Origin: Gammaproteobacteria bacterium
Lineage (GTDB): Bacteria; Pseudomonadota; Gammaproteobacteria; Methylococcales; Methylomonadaceae
Direction: 5' to 3'
DNA: 64,000 nucleotides
Assembly (NCBI GenBank): GCA_016874115.1
Contig: VGVA01000003.1
Span: 1 to 64,000, forward strand
In this document: positions 9,966 to 19,712 of the stretch, piece after piece
Numbering within the stretch: position 1 is the first letter of the stretch
Layout: each line of letters opens with the position of its first letter
Program-made: the position numbers and the translations under genes
Notes under the pieces: model-generated
Database searches by the model: none
What the model was told of the DNA's origin: nothing
Seen by the model: the letters and a program-made list of their open reading frames with translations, nothing else

Positions 9966-12900
9966 GCGAGCCAATCGGCGATAACCGTTTTAATTTATCG
10001 GTTTGGGCGCTACAACATCAGGCTTTTGTGTTGTATCTGATGCTGGTATTAATGATTGCGGGTGCGATGGCCTATACCCGGTTAGGTCAATCGGAAGATC
10101 CGCCCTTTACATTCAAAGTCATGCTGGTCAGAGCCACCTGGCCGGGCGCGGGCGCGCAGGAAATTGAACAGCAAGTTACCGACAAATTGGAAAAAAAACT
10201 TCAGGAAGTGCCGCATTTGGATACGCTCCGAAGTTTTTCGCGCCCCGGCGAATCGATGATTTTCTTGACGGTGAAAGACGATACCTTTTCCGAAGAAGTC
10301 CCCGACATCTGGTATGAAGTCCGTAAAAAAATCAGCGACATCCGTCATACCCTGCCGCAAGACCTGGAAAGTTTAACATTCAACGACGAATTCAGCGACG
10401 TCTACGGCAGCATGTACGCCTTAACGGGTGACGGCTTTGATAACGCCGCACTCAAAAAACAGGCCGAAATAATCCGCGACGAGTTATTGCAAGTAAAGGA
10501 TGTCGAAAAAGTCATCTTTTTTGGCGAGCAGCCGCAGCGCCTGTTTGTTGAATTATCCAACACCAAACTGGTCGCCATTGGTCTGAGCGTTAATGAATTA
10601 ATCGAAACCATTCAGGCGCAAAACGTCATGACTCGCAGCGGCGCTTTCGATACCGGCGACGAACGCATCCGCATTGCCATTTCCGGACGGCTGCAAAGCG
10701 TTGAGGAACTGAGCGAATTAAGGCTGCGCGCCAACAACCGGGATTTCCGGCTGGGCGATATTGCGCGTGTATACCGTGGTTACGACGACCCGCCCAGCGA
10801 GCGCGTCCGCGTTAACGGCCAGTCCGCCTTGTTGCTTGGCGTCAGTATGAAAACAGGCGGCGATGTGATTGCGCTTGGCCGCGACCTGGATGCCGCCGTC
10901 AGCCGTATTCAACAGCGTTTGCTGGTCGGCCTGAAACTAACACCTGTTACACTGCAAGCCAAGATCGTCGCCAACTCCATTAACGACTTTGTACAATCAT
11001 TAATAGAGGCATTAATCATTGTACTAGCCGTGAGTTTGTTGTCGCTGGGATTACGCAGCGGTATTGTGGTCGCTATTTCGATTCCGCTGGTGTTGGCAGG
11101 CACATTCTTGTGTATGCAGTTGAATGACATCGGCTTGCATAAGATTTCCCTGGGAACACTCATTCTGGCCTTGGGCTTGCTGGTTGACGACGCCATTATT
11201 GCCGTGGAAATGATGTCATCGAAAATGGAACAAGGCTGGGATCGGTTAAAATCGGCGTCCTTCGCCTTCACCACCACCGCCATGCCCATGCTGACCGGCA
11301 CACTGGTCACCGTTGCCGGATTTTTGCCGATTGCGACGGCGGCCTCTTCCGCCGGCGAGTACACACGTTCTATTTTTCAAGTGTCGGCCATTTCATTAAT
11401 GATTTCCTGGTTTGCCGCGGTTATTTTTGCACCTTACCTGGGTTTTCATTTGCTGCCTGATTACAGCCACGTCCGCGAACCTGCACCATTAATACGCTGG
11501 TTGAACAACAAACTGGGCAGAAATGGCGTAGACAACAGCAACCACCATCACGATATTTACAACACGCCGTTCTATATTTACCTGCGCCAATTAATCACCT
11601 GGTGCGTCCGTTACCGGTTTACCGTGATTGCTATTACTATTGCCTTGTTTTTGCTGGCGATTTTCGGCTTCGGCAAAGTGCAGCAGCAGTTCTTTCCGGA
11701 TTCGACCCGGCTTGAATTAATGGTGGATTTACGGCTGACCGAAGGCGCATCGTTCGCCGCCACCGATAAACAAGTGGACAAGCTGGAACACTGGCTGCAC
11801 GACTGGAACATTAAGCACGAAGGCATCGACAATTTTGTCGCTTACATCGGCACGGGCGCACCGCGGTTTTATCTACCATTGGATGTCCAGCTGGCGCATC
11901 GGGGCTTCGCCCAGTTTGTGGTGTTGAGTAAAACCCTGGCATCGCGCGAGGCGTTGCGTACCGATTTGCTGAAATTGTTCGAAACCGATTTCCCGGAACT
12001 GCGCGCGTCGGTGTTACGGCTGGAAAACGGGCCGCCGGTCGGCTTTCCCGTGCAATTCCGGGTATCCGGCCATAACATTCATCAAATCAGGGAGTACGCC
12101 GCGCAAATCGCCGCCATAATGCGCGCCCATCCCAATCTGGTGAATGTACAGTTCGACTGGGCGGAACCCAGCAAAGTGATTAAAATCATCATCGATCAAG
12201 CCAAAGCCAGATTATTAGGCGTCAGTTCTGCCGAAATCGCCAACATCATCGACGGTGCTACTCAAGAGTTGTCCATTACCGAATTCAAGGAAGGCATCGA
12301 ACGCATCTCGCTGGTCGGGCGCGCGCCGGCCAATGAGAGAACCCACTTATCGTTGCTGTCCGGTTTAATGGTTAATAACAAAGATGGTGTTAATATTCCG
12401 CTGGCGCAACTAGCCACCATTTCTTCCGAATTCGAAGAAGGTGTCATCTGGCGGCGCAACCGAATTCCGTCGATTATCGTGCGTGCGCATTTGCAAGGCG
12501 ATATCCAGGCGCCGGTTATTTCTCAGCAGATCGAAAGCCGATTAACCGATATGAAAGCAGCTTTGCCGCTCGGCGTCCGCATAGAAATCGGCGGTGCAAT
12601 GGAAGAATCGGCCAAAGGGTCTTCATCTATTATTGCTGGCGTTCCTTTGTTTTTGTTTACCGTGTTGACTTTATTAATGCTGCAATTGCAAAGCTTTTCG
12701 CGGGTATTACTCGTTGTTTTAACCGCGCCGCTCGGCTTGATCGGCATCACGTTGGCCTTACTGTGTTTCGACAAACCGTTCGGCTTTGTCGCCATGCTCG
12801 GCGCGATTGCCTTATCCGGCATGATCATGCGCAATTCGGTTATTTTGGTCGACCAGATCGACCAGGATTTATCGGCAGGATTACCGCCTTGGCAGGCGAT

Positions 12901-13111
12901 TATCGAATCCACCATTCGCCGCTTTCGGCCCATCGTATTAACTGCCGCCGCCGCAATTTTGGCGATGATTCCCTTAACCCGCAGCGTTTTTTTCAGCCCT
13001 ATGGCGGTCACCATCATGGGTGGGCTGGCAGTAGCAACACTGTTAACGGTATTGTTCTTGCCGGCATTATACGCGGCATGGTTTAAGATAACCGTTCCAG
13101 AAAATAACTGA
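9962..13111 (+). CDS. RND-family multidrug efflux permease (AcrB-like)
   Basis: 1049 aa; 'GLLVDDAIIAVEMM', 'ALSGMIMRNSVILVDQI' motifs; 4-bp overlap with adaptor. Confidence 0.94.
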   Translation: MSEPIGDNRFNLSVWALQHQAFVLYLMLVLMIAGAMAYTRLGQSEDPPFTFKVMLVRATWPGAGAQEIEQQVTDKLEKKLQEVPHLDTLRSFSRPGESMIFLTVKDDTFSEEVPDIWYEVRKKISDIRHTLPQDLESLTFNDEFSDVYGSMYALTGDGFDNAALKKQAEIIRDELLQVKDVEKVIFFGEQPQRLFVELSNTKLVAIGLSVNELIETIQAQNVMTRSGAFDTGDERIRIAISGRLQSVEELSELRLRANNRDFRLGDIARVYRGYDDPPSERVRVNGQSALLLGVSMKTGGDVIALGRDLDAAVSRIQQRLLVGLKLTPVTLQAKIVANSINDFVQSLIEALIIVLAVSLLSLGLRSGIVVAISIPLVLAGTFLCMQLNDIGLHKISLGTLILALGLLVDDAIIAVEMMSSKMEQGWDRLKSASFAFTTTAMPMLTGTLVTVAGFLPIATAASSAGEYTRSIFQVSAISLMISWFAAVIFAPYLGFHLLPDYSHVREPAPLIRWLNNKLGRNGVDNSNHHHDIYNTPFYIYLRQLITWCVRYRFTVIAITIALFLLAIFGFGKVQQQFFPDSTRLELMVDLRLTEGASFAATDKQVDKLEHWLHDWNIKHEGIDNFVAYIGTGAPRFYLPLDVQLAHRGFAQFVVLSKTLASREALRTDLLKLFETDFPELRASVLRLENGPPVGFPVQFRVSGHNIHQIREYAAQIAAIMRAHPNLVNVQFDWAEPSKVIKIIIDQAKARLLGVSSAEIANIIDGATQELSITEFKEGIERISLVGRAPANERTHLSLLSGLMVNNKDGVNIPLAQLATISSEFEEGVIWRRNRIPSIIVRAHLQGDIQAPVISQQIESRLTDMKAALPLGVRIEIGGAMEESAKGSSSIIAGVPLFLFTVLTLLMLQLQSFSRVLLVVLTAPLGLIGITLALLCFDKPFGFVAMLGAIALSGMIMRNSVILVDQIDQDLSAGLPPWQAIIESTIRRFRPIVLTAAAAILAMIPLTRSVFFSPMAVTIMGGLAVATLLTVLFLPALYAAWFKITVPENN

Positions 13112-13224
13112 GGAGCACACGGCTTAACGAATTTTTATTAATGATTTGCTGCCGCCTTCCGGGCTAAATAGCTAATCGAGGCGTAATCAAGTAAACTATT
13201 AACGATACAACTCAAACTACCGTC

Positions 13225-13932
13225 ATGACTGTCAGCAGTAACGTAAATCCAAACGAAATTCATAAGTTCGGTTCCATGGCCGAACGCTGGTGGGATCCCC
13301 AGGGTGAATTTAAAACTTTGCACGATATTAATCCTCTGCGTTCGGAATTCATCCGACGCTTTACCGATCTTGTCGGCAAACGGATCGTCGATGTCGGCTG
13401 TGGCGGCGGCATTCTGACCGAAGAGCTGTCGAAACAAGGCGCTGACACGCTTGGTATCGACTTGAGCGATGAATTAATCGATATTGCCGAACTGCACGGG
13501 CTTGAATCCGGAATCGACGCCAAATATCAAAAAATCAGCGCAGAAACTTTGGCGGAACAACAACCGGAAAGCTTCGATCATGTCACTTGCATGGAAATGC
13601 TGGAGCATGTGCCTGATCCGGGCGGCATCATTAATGCCTGCGCTGCTTTGGTAAAACCCGGCGGCATGGTGTTTTTTTCCACCCTTAACCGTAAGCCGAA
13701 AGCCTACCTTCTGGCTATCCTGGGCGCCGAGCATATCCTGAAGATGCTGCCCAAAGGCACACACGATTATAAAACTTTTATCAAGCCATCCGAACTCAGC
13801 CAGACGGCGCGCAATGCTGGTCTCAGCCTGCAAGGCATGGTCGGTATCGAATACAACCCTTTCACCCAAACCTTTAGCTTGGGAAAGGATATCGACGTCA
13901 ACTACATTGCAGCGTTTCAACGTGAAGATTAA
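13225..13932 (+). CDS. ubiG: 3-demethylubiquinone 3-O-methyltransferase UbiG
   Basis: 'FGSMAERWWDPQGEFKTLHDINPLR', 'DVGCGGGILTEELSKQGA'. Confidence 0.95.
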   Translation: MTVSSNVNPNEIHKFGSMAERWWDPQGEFKTLHDINPLRSEFIRRFTDLVGKRIVDVGCGGGILTEELSKQGADTLGIDLSDELIDIAELHGLESGIDAKYQKISAETLAEQQPESFDHVTCMEMLEHVPDPGGIINACAALVKPGGMVFFSTLNRKPKAYLLAILGAEHILKMLPKGTHDYKTFIKPSELSQTARNAGLSLQGMVGIEYNPFTQTFSLGKDIDVNYIAAFQRED

Positions 13933-14671
13933 TGACAGCGCGTTGCCGCTGGCTAATCAGACTTTATTAATCACTGGCGCAGGCGGCGGCATAGGCAATA
14001 CAGCGGCGTTGACGTTAGCTAAACAAGGGGCCCAGATCATCCTGCTGGATAAAAACATACCTAAACTGGAAGTTATTTACGACCGGATTAAAGCCACCAA
14101 TGCGCCTGAACCGGTGCTGTATCCTTTTGATTTGGCGGGCGCTACCGAAGATCAGTATCAGGAATTGGCTGACCGGATTGAAGAAAAATACGGATCGTTA
14201 CAAGGCGTTGTACATGCCGCGGTAGAATTCAGCAGTTTTACCCCAATCAGTTTGCATGCAACCAAAGACTGGGGGCATACCTTGAATGTCAATGTAAATT
14301 CGCCGTTTTTGCTAAGCCGGGTATTAATACCGGTGCTGCAAAAAAGCGAATCCGCATCCATTGTTTTTATCTCCGACTCTTATGCCCGCACTGCCGCGGC
14401 ATACACCGGCGCTTACGGTGTTTCTAAAATGGCTTTGGAAGGCTTGGCTCATATCCTTGCCGAAGAATTGGAATCCTTTCAAAAAATCAGGGTCAACGTA
14501 TTAATTCCGGGGCCAGTCGATTCGCCATTGCGGAAAAGAGCTTTTCCAGCGGAAGATAAATCGAAGCTGCCGACACTAGAAAGTCTGGAGCCGGTATTTA
14601 ACTACTTGTTCGGCGCAGACAGCATCGGCGTAACCGGCCAGACCGTTGACGCCCGAACTTTTCATTTATGA
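13922..14671 (+). CDS. Short-chain dehydrogenase/reductase (YciK-like)
   Basis: TGAGGGIG nucleotide-binding motif and YGVSKMALE; probable GTG start at 13922 overlapping the ubiG stop. Confidence 0.85.
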   Translation: MKINDSALPLANQTLLITGAGGGIGNTAALTLAKQGAQIILLDKNIPKLEVIYDRIKATNAPEPVLYPFDLAGATEDQYQELADRIEEKYGSLQGVVHAAVEFSSFTPISLHATKDWGHTLNVNVNSPFLLSRVLIPVLQKSESASIVFISDSYARTAAAYTGAYGVSKMALEGLAHILAEELESFQKIRVNVLIPGPVDSPLRKRAFPAEDKSKLPTLESLEPVFNYLFGADSIGVTGQTVDARTFHL

Positions 14672-14681
14672 TTAACTGACT

Positions 14682-15236
14682 ATGGTTGAACGAGAAGACG
14701 TCATTTTAACCCGCGATGTAAACGTCATCACCGTGCCCGACGGCAACAGCACTACTCTGGAAAAAGGCCAGATCGTGACTATCCATCAGGCCTTGGGCAG
14801 TAGTTATACGGTAGTGACCCAATACGGCAGCATGGTGCGAATCGCCAATAAGGATGCCGACGCCTTGGGTAAAGAATCTCACCAGCTTTATACACTGGTA
14901 ACCGATACCAGCGCCGAAGCCGTGGAACAGAACTGCTGGGAAGTGATGAAAACCGTATACGACCCGGAAATACCCGTTAATATCGTCGATCTCGGTCTGG
15001 TTTATGAGTGCAAAGTCGTACCTTCGGCACAAACAGAAGATTCACATGACGTACATGTCAAAATGACATTAACCGCCCCCGGATGCGGCATGGGTCCTGT
15101 TATTCAAGAAGATGTGGAACGATGTATCCGCGCTCTGCCGGGAGTAGGCAATGTTACGGTTGAAGTGGCGTTGGATCCGCCCTGGTCCAGGGACATGATG
15201 TCTGAAGTCGCCCAGTTACAACTTGGGCTTTATTAA
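14682..15236 (+). CDS. SufT-like / MIP18 (DUF59) family Fe-S assembly protein
   Basis: 'YDPEIPVNIVDLGLVYECKV...LTAPGCGMGPVIQEDVE' DUF59 signature. Confidence 0.87.
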   Translation: MVEREDVILTRDVNVITVPDGNSTTLEKGQIVTIHQALGSSYTVVTQYGSMVRIANKDADALGKESHQLYTLVTDTSAEAVEQNCWEVMKTVYDPEIPVNIVDLGLVYECKVVPSAQTEDSHDVHVKMTLTAPGCGMGPVIQEDVERCIRALPGVGNVTVEVALDPPWSRDMMSEVAQLQLGLY

Positions 15237-15311
15237 AAGCTTAGGTAAATTCCAGCCCTGATAATAAAGATTAACAGGGCTGAAGGTAAAATCAAACGAG
15301 AAGCGAAATGA

Positions 15312-15701
15312 TTAGATAAGCCCTTTCATTTCTTCCAGCTTTTTGATAGCTGCATTTAAGTGCTCTTCAATACCTTTCATTTCGTTTTTCTTCGCCATGC
15401 CTCTGGCTTTTTTGATGTGTTCGTTAGCGCGTGAACGTTCACGGTCAACCACGTCGTTTGCGTTAACGTCTTTGCCGTAATCCATTGCTTGTTTGCAAAG
15501 TTTGTAAACTTCGTCACCTGATTTGCCTTCATACGCAGCCAGTTTGGCTTTTTTCAGTTCGCCAATCATCATATCGATAGCATCGGCCGGCGCGTAAGAA
15601 ATACGGCCTTCACTGGCTTCCGCCATGGCTGCTGTCGAAAAAGCGCCCATAGATAATGCAACAAGGGAAGAAAGTACAATTGTTTTTAACATTTTCATAA
15701 A
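15312..15701 (-). CDS. Small periplasmic helical protein of unknown function
   Basis: Signal peptide MKMLKTIVLSSLVALSMGAFSTAAMA then charged amphipathic helices; start of MKMLK preferred. Confidence 0.65.
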   Translation of the reverse strand, partial: FMKMLKTIVLSSLVALSMGAFSTAAMAEASEGRISYAPADAIDMMIGELKKAKLAAYEGKSGDEVYKLCKQAMDYGKDVNANDVVDRERSRANEHIKKARGMAKKNEMKGIEEHLNAAIKKLEEMKGLI

Positions 15702-15976
15702 TAGAAATTTCCTCAAGTGTGTTGTGTAGCAATTGGTGGTTAATTTTCATTACCGCGCGCGATTTTATCATGTTTTACCTGAATTTAATAAAAACTTGAT
15801 AAAAAATCTCCTTTTCAATGACAAAAATCACACTATCCGAAAATAAGCAGTAAGCTATTATAAAGACTGTAATACTCAGACTTATTTCTTAAAATTTCAA
15901 AATTCTGATATTATTCGCCCAGCAAATGGGCTAGGCTGCTTTGTCTAATCACAACAATTATTAATAAGAATGCCAG

Positions 15977-17332
15977 ATGGCGGAAAAGCGAAATACTTTA
16001 TTCAAAAAGATAGACCAGCAGACCGTACCGGTACTGGCTTGTCTGCTCTTTTTTCCTGCTTTTTTGACATTAATCCCCTTTTTTAGTTTAGATAGCGCCT
16101 GGAGTCACGGATTTACCCATCCTCTGGAAGGATGGGATCATATCGTCACCATGATTGCGGTCGGAATCTGGGCGGCGCAACTGCGTGGCCATGCCATCTG
16201 GCTGTTGCCGCTGGCCTTCGTCGGCGTCATGAGCCTGGGCGGCATTGCCGGGGCGGCGGGCATTCTGTTGCCTGCGGTAGAAGGCATGATTTTGCTGTCC
16301 TGCGCCGTATTCATCCTGTTAATCATCCGCCGGATACGATTCAGCAACCGGATTAATCTTACCATCGTGGCATTCTTCGCCTTTTTCCATGGTTTTGCCC
16401 ACGGCCAGGAAATTTCCGCCTCCGCCAGCCTGATTTCGTATTCGATAGGCTTTATGTTGGCGACTTTACTGTTGCATGGCGCAGGCATCCTTGTCGCCAA
16501 ACTGGTTTTGTTCTGCGTAACCTGTTTTCTTGCCATCCTGTTGCCCAGCCTGGCGCAAGCCGCCAAAGCGCAAACTATAAGCAACGGGAACAGCAGCTTT
16601 GACCCAGTGATAAGTCAGGTAGATTTTGACGGAAACTCGCCCTGGCGACAGACGGCAAATCAGAATGATTTAGGCTCGGAACATATTGCCATTAATGACT
16701 TTAATACAACATTTCTTAACGTATGTTCGCTTATTCCCGATAAGCCCGATCCGATTAGGCATAAATTTAAGCAGCGAACGCCGTCGTCCGGATCGGCTAA
16801 CATCAGTAAAATAAAGCGATTGGATAACCCAAGCGGCAAGCTTGCGCCTATTAATCAATCAACAATTGCTGCGCTTGCCGTTATGCCGCCGCTTGCCTTA
16901 ATATGGCAAGCTACTCGGCTTAATATTGCCGCCGTGTTTAAGCATTATTTTCCCGACATTAACTACACGCCCGGCCAAATTCTGCTTAGCAACGGCACAG
17001 GCTTAACATCGCCGCCGCTTGTATTAAATGCCCGCATCCCCGCTCGCACCGCCCGGTTTTATCACACACTCCTTGCTTTATCCGTTGAAGATATTCCTCT
17101 TCAAACAAGCTTTACCCATTTTCCCGATAACTCATTTCCATTGATAAGCACGATTAATCCAATCGGCTTAACTTCCGCCCCTCGTTTTAACTGCATTGTT
17201 GGCTTAACCAGCAAAGCAACCTCTTATTTTCGCTCCCGACACCCCCACAGCTTAGCATTTAAAGGCCGTGGCCGTGCAGACAGCGAAATTTTGCAATCCT
17301 GCTATACAACCTTAGAGAAAAACCATGTTTAA
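15977..17332 (+). CDS. HupE/UreJ-like membrane protein with unusual ~250-aa C-terminal extension
   Basis: N-terminal ~200 aa: 'HGFTHPLEGWDHIVTM', 'FHGFAHGQE', 'LLHGAGI'; extension has no motif I recognise. Overlaps the TonB receptor start by 8 bp. Confidence 0.65.
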   Translation: MAEKRNTLFKKIDQQTVPVLACLLFFPAFLTLIPFFSLDSAWSHGFTHPLEGWDHIVTMIAVGIWAAQLRGHAIWLLPLAFVGVMSLGGIAGAAGILLPAVEGMILLSCAVFILLIIRRIRFSNRINLTIVAFFAFFHGFAHGQEISASASLISYSIGFMLATLLLHGAGILVAKLVLFCVTCFLAILLPSLAQAAKAQTISNGNSSFDPVISQVDFDGNSPWRQTANQNDLGSEHIAINDFNTTFLNVCSLIPDKPDPIRHKFKQRTPSSGSANISKIKRLDNPSGKLAPINQSTIAALAVMPPLALIWQATRLNIAAVFKHYFPDINYTPGQILLSNGTGLTSPPLVLNARIPARTARFYHTLLALSVEDIPLQTSFTHFPDNSFPLISTINPIGLTSAPRFNCIVGLTSKATSYFRSRHPHSLAFKGRGRADSEILQSCYTTLEKNHV

Positions 17333-19592
17333 CAAAAAATATAATTCAACAACCTTGCGTTACACCGGACTATTCAAGCCCAACATACTGGCGCTGAGTA
17401 TTGCTATTTTTATCGGCAGCGCCGCTCACGCCCAGGATAAAGCCAGCACGGCCGTTGAACTGCCTGAGCAAAGCGCAGATGATATTAACACTACCATTAA
17501 TAACAAAGATAAGGTGCAACTGGAAGAAATCACGATTACCGAACGTGCCGATTCCCAAGTCGGCATCGCCGACAGCGCCTCGCAAGGCAATGTCGGACAG
17601 GCGCAGATCAAATACCGGCCTTTAACGCGACCGGCGGAAGTGCTGGAAACCGTCCCTGGGCTGATTGCCACACAACACAGCGGCGAAGGCAAGGCCAACC
17701 AATATTTCCTGCGTGGCTTCAACCTCGACCACGGCACCGATTTTCTGACCCAAATTGACGGTGTCCCCGTCAATCAGTTGTCGCATTCTCACGGACAAGG
17801 CTGGACGGACACCAACTTCCTTATTCCAGAACTGGTGCAAACCCTGGATTACAAAAAAGGCAACCACTACGCCGAAAACGGCGATTTTTCCAGCACCGGT
17901 TCGGCCAACATTAAATATTTCAATGCCTTACCGGAGCATATCGTTAAATACACCGGCGGCAGTTTTGATTACCATCGCGGATTGGTCGCCGGATCGCAAG
18001 AACTGGGCGGCTTAAACCTACTGTACGCGGGCGAAACCGTCCACAACAATGGCCCGTGGGACTATGGTAATCAATATTGGAAATTCAACGGTGTACTAAA
18101 ACTCAGCGAAGAAAAAGGCGACCACGGCTGGAGTATCACCGGTATGGCAATGAAATCGGACTGGAATTCCACCGACCAAATTGCCCGCCGTTCCGTCTTT
18201 AATGGCACAACAGGCCGTTTTGGCGCCATTGACCCCACCGATGGCGGTGACAGCCAGCGTTACAGTCTGACTGGCGAATGGCATCAACAGGATGCCGACG
18301 GTGAAACTAAGTTAATGGCTTACGGCGTTTATTCGAAGTTAAATTTATTTTCCAACTTTACTTACTTCCTCGACAATAATGAATTCACCAATCCTGCAGG
18401 CTGTGCCGGGTTGGCCGGTTTAAGGCGGGGCAGTAAAATTGATCCCAGTTTGCTCAACACCTGCGGCGACCAGTTTGGCCAACCGGACGACCGCTGGACA
18501 ACCGGCTTTAAAGGAAGTCATACCTTTTTCCATAAGATTGGCGAAGCCGAGTCAGAAACCACCATCGGCCTGCAAATCCGCAATGACAACATTCAAAATG
18601 CATTAACCAAAACCCACGGCCAGCGTCAGTATGGCATTACTCGTGAAGATACTATCTGGGTCAGCAGTGCCAGCCTGTACGGTGAAAACAAAACCCGTTG
18701 GACGGACTGGTTCCGCAGCACGTTGGGCGTACGGTTTGACGGCTTCCGCTTTGATGTCAGCAAAAGCAACCAGCGCCTGAACGCCAACGAAACTTATGAC
18801 GGCCTGGTCAGCCCCAAACTCAGCCTGGCGTTTGGCCCTTGGGCGAATACTGAGTTTTACCTCAACGGCGGCATGGGTTATCACAGCAACGATGCACGTG
18901 GTATTAATACTCTGGTAAATCCGGAAGACGGCACCCGCATTGACGGCGACGGCAACCGCATAACCCCGGCCGATCCGCTGGTACGCTCGTACAGCGCGGA
19001 AATCGGTGCCCGCACCACCTGGGTGAAAGGCTTGCAAAGCACCCTGGCAATCTGGTGGCTTGATATCGATTCGGAGTTATTGTTTGTCGGCGATGTCGGC
19101 TCAACTGCCGCCAGCCGACCCAGCCGCCGTTACGGCCTTGAGTTCAATAACTATTATTCTCCTACCGATTGGCTAACCTTTGATGCGGACCTCAGCTTTT
19201 CCGAAGCCCGTTTCAGAAACAGCATCCCTGGCGAAGGCAACCGCATCCCCAATTCGGTCGAAACCGTCATCGCCGCAGGCGCAACTTTCCATGATTTGTA
19301 CGGATTTTTCGGTGGTCCGCGGCTGCGTTACTTTGGCCCGCGTACTTTGGACGATACCGGCAACAAGCGGTCTGACAGCACTCTATTGTTATCGGCAACC
19401 TTGGGCTACGAAGTTAACAAGAACCTCAGTTTTACCGCTGAAGTCTATAACATCCTAAATCGCAACGATGACGGTATCACTTATTTTTACGGTTCTCGCC
19501 TGCCCGGCGAACGTGCAGCCGGTGTGGATGACTTCCACTTCCATCCGGTGGAGCCGGTCAGTTTCCGTTTAGGTTTCACGGCAAAGTTTTAA
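17325..19592 (+). CDS. TonB-dependent receptor
   Basis: 755 aa; plug domain 'VLETVPGLIATQHSGEGKANQYFLRGFNLDHGTDFLTQIDGVPVN'; C-terminal ...RLGFTAKF. Confidence 0.94.
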   Translation: MFNKKYNSTTLRYTGLFKPNILALSIAIFIGSAAHAQDKASTAVELPEQSADDINTTINNKDKVQLEEITITERADSQVGIADSASQGNVGQAQIKYRPLTRPAEVLETVPGLIATQHSGEGKANQYFLRGFNLDHGTDFLTQIDGVPVNQLSHSHGQGWTDTNFLIPELVQTLDYKKGNHYAENGDFSSTGSANIKYFNALPEHIVKYTGGSFDYHRGLVAGSQELGGLNLLYAGETVHNNGPWDYGNQYWKFNGVLKLSEEKGDHGWSITGMAMKSDWNSTDQIARRSVFNGTTGRFGAIDPTDGGDSQRYSLTGEWHQQDADGETKLMAYGVYSKLNLFSNFTYFLDNNEFTNPAGCAGLAGLRRGSKIDPSLLNTCGDQFGQPDDRWTTGFKGSHTFFHKIGEAESETTIGLQIRNDNIQNALTKTHGQRQYGITREDTIWVSSASLYGENKTRWTDWFRSTLGVRFDGFRFDVSKSNQRLNANETYDGLVSPKLSLAFGPWANTEFYLNGGMGYHSNDARGINTLVNPEDGTRIDGDGNRITPADPLVRSYSAEIGARTTWVKGLQSTLAIWWLDIDSELLFVGDVGSTAASRPSRRYGLEFNNYYSPTDWLTFDADLSFSEARFRNSIPGEGNRIPNSVETVIAAGATFHDLYGFFGGPRLRYFGPRTLDDTGNKRSDSTLLLSATLGYEVNKNLSFTAEVYNILNRNDDGITYFYGSRLPGERAAGVDDFHFHPVEPVSFRLGFTAKF

Positions 19593-19611
19593 CGGACTCA
19601 TCACCCCTCAT

Positions 19612-19646
19612 ACGGGCATCCAGCTATTGGCTGCCCGTTTTTTTTG
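19612..19646 (+). terminator. Rho-independent terminator after the TonB receptor
   Basis: acgggca...tgcccgt stem followed by a T run. Confidence 0.75.
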
Positions 19647-19712
19647 ACTTTCTTTTCGGCCTTTGCAAACGTAAACTAACCATTATTAATTATTTAGGCT
19701 TGCCGTAATTTT

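Noticed and set aside
10909-13017. Several long antisense ORFs under the RND permease (e.g. 10909-11364, 12523-13017)
   Set aside because: Antisense to a well-supported gene, no recognisable domain; a common by-product of codon bias.
15253-15282. CAGCCCTG/CAGGGCTG hairpin after the SufT-like gene
   Set aside because: Stem is real but has no T-run on the plus strand, so not called as an intrinsic terminator.
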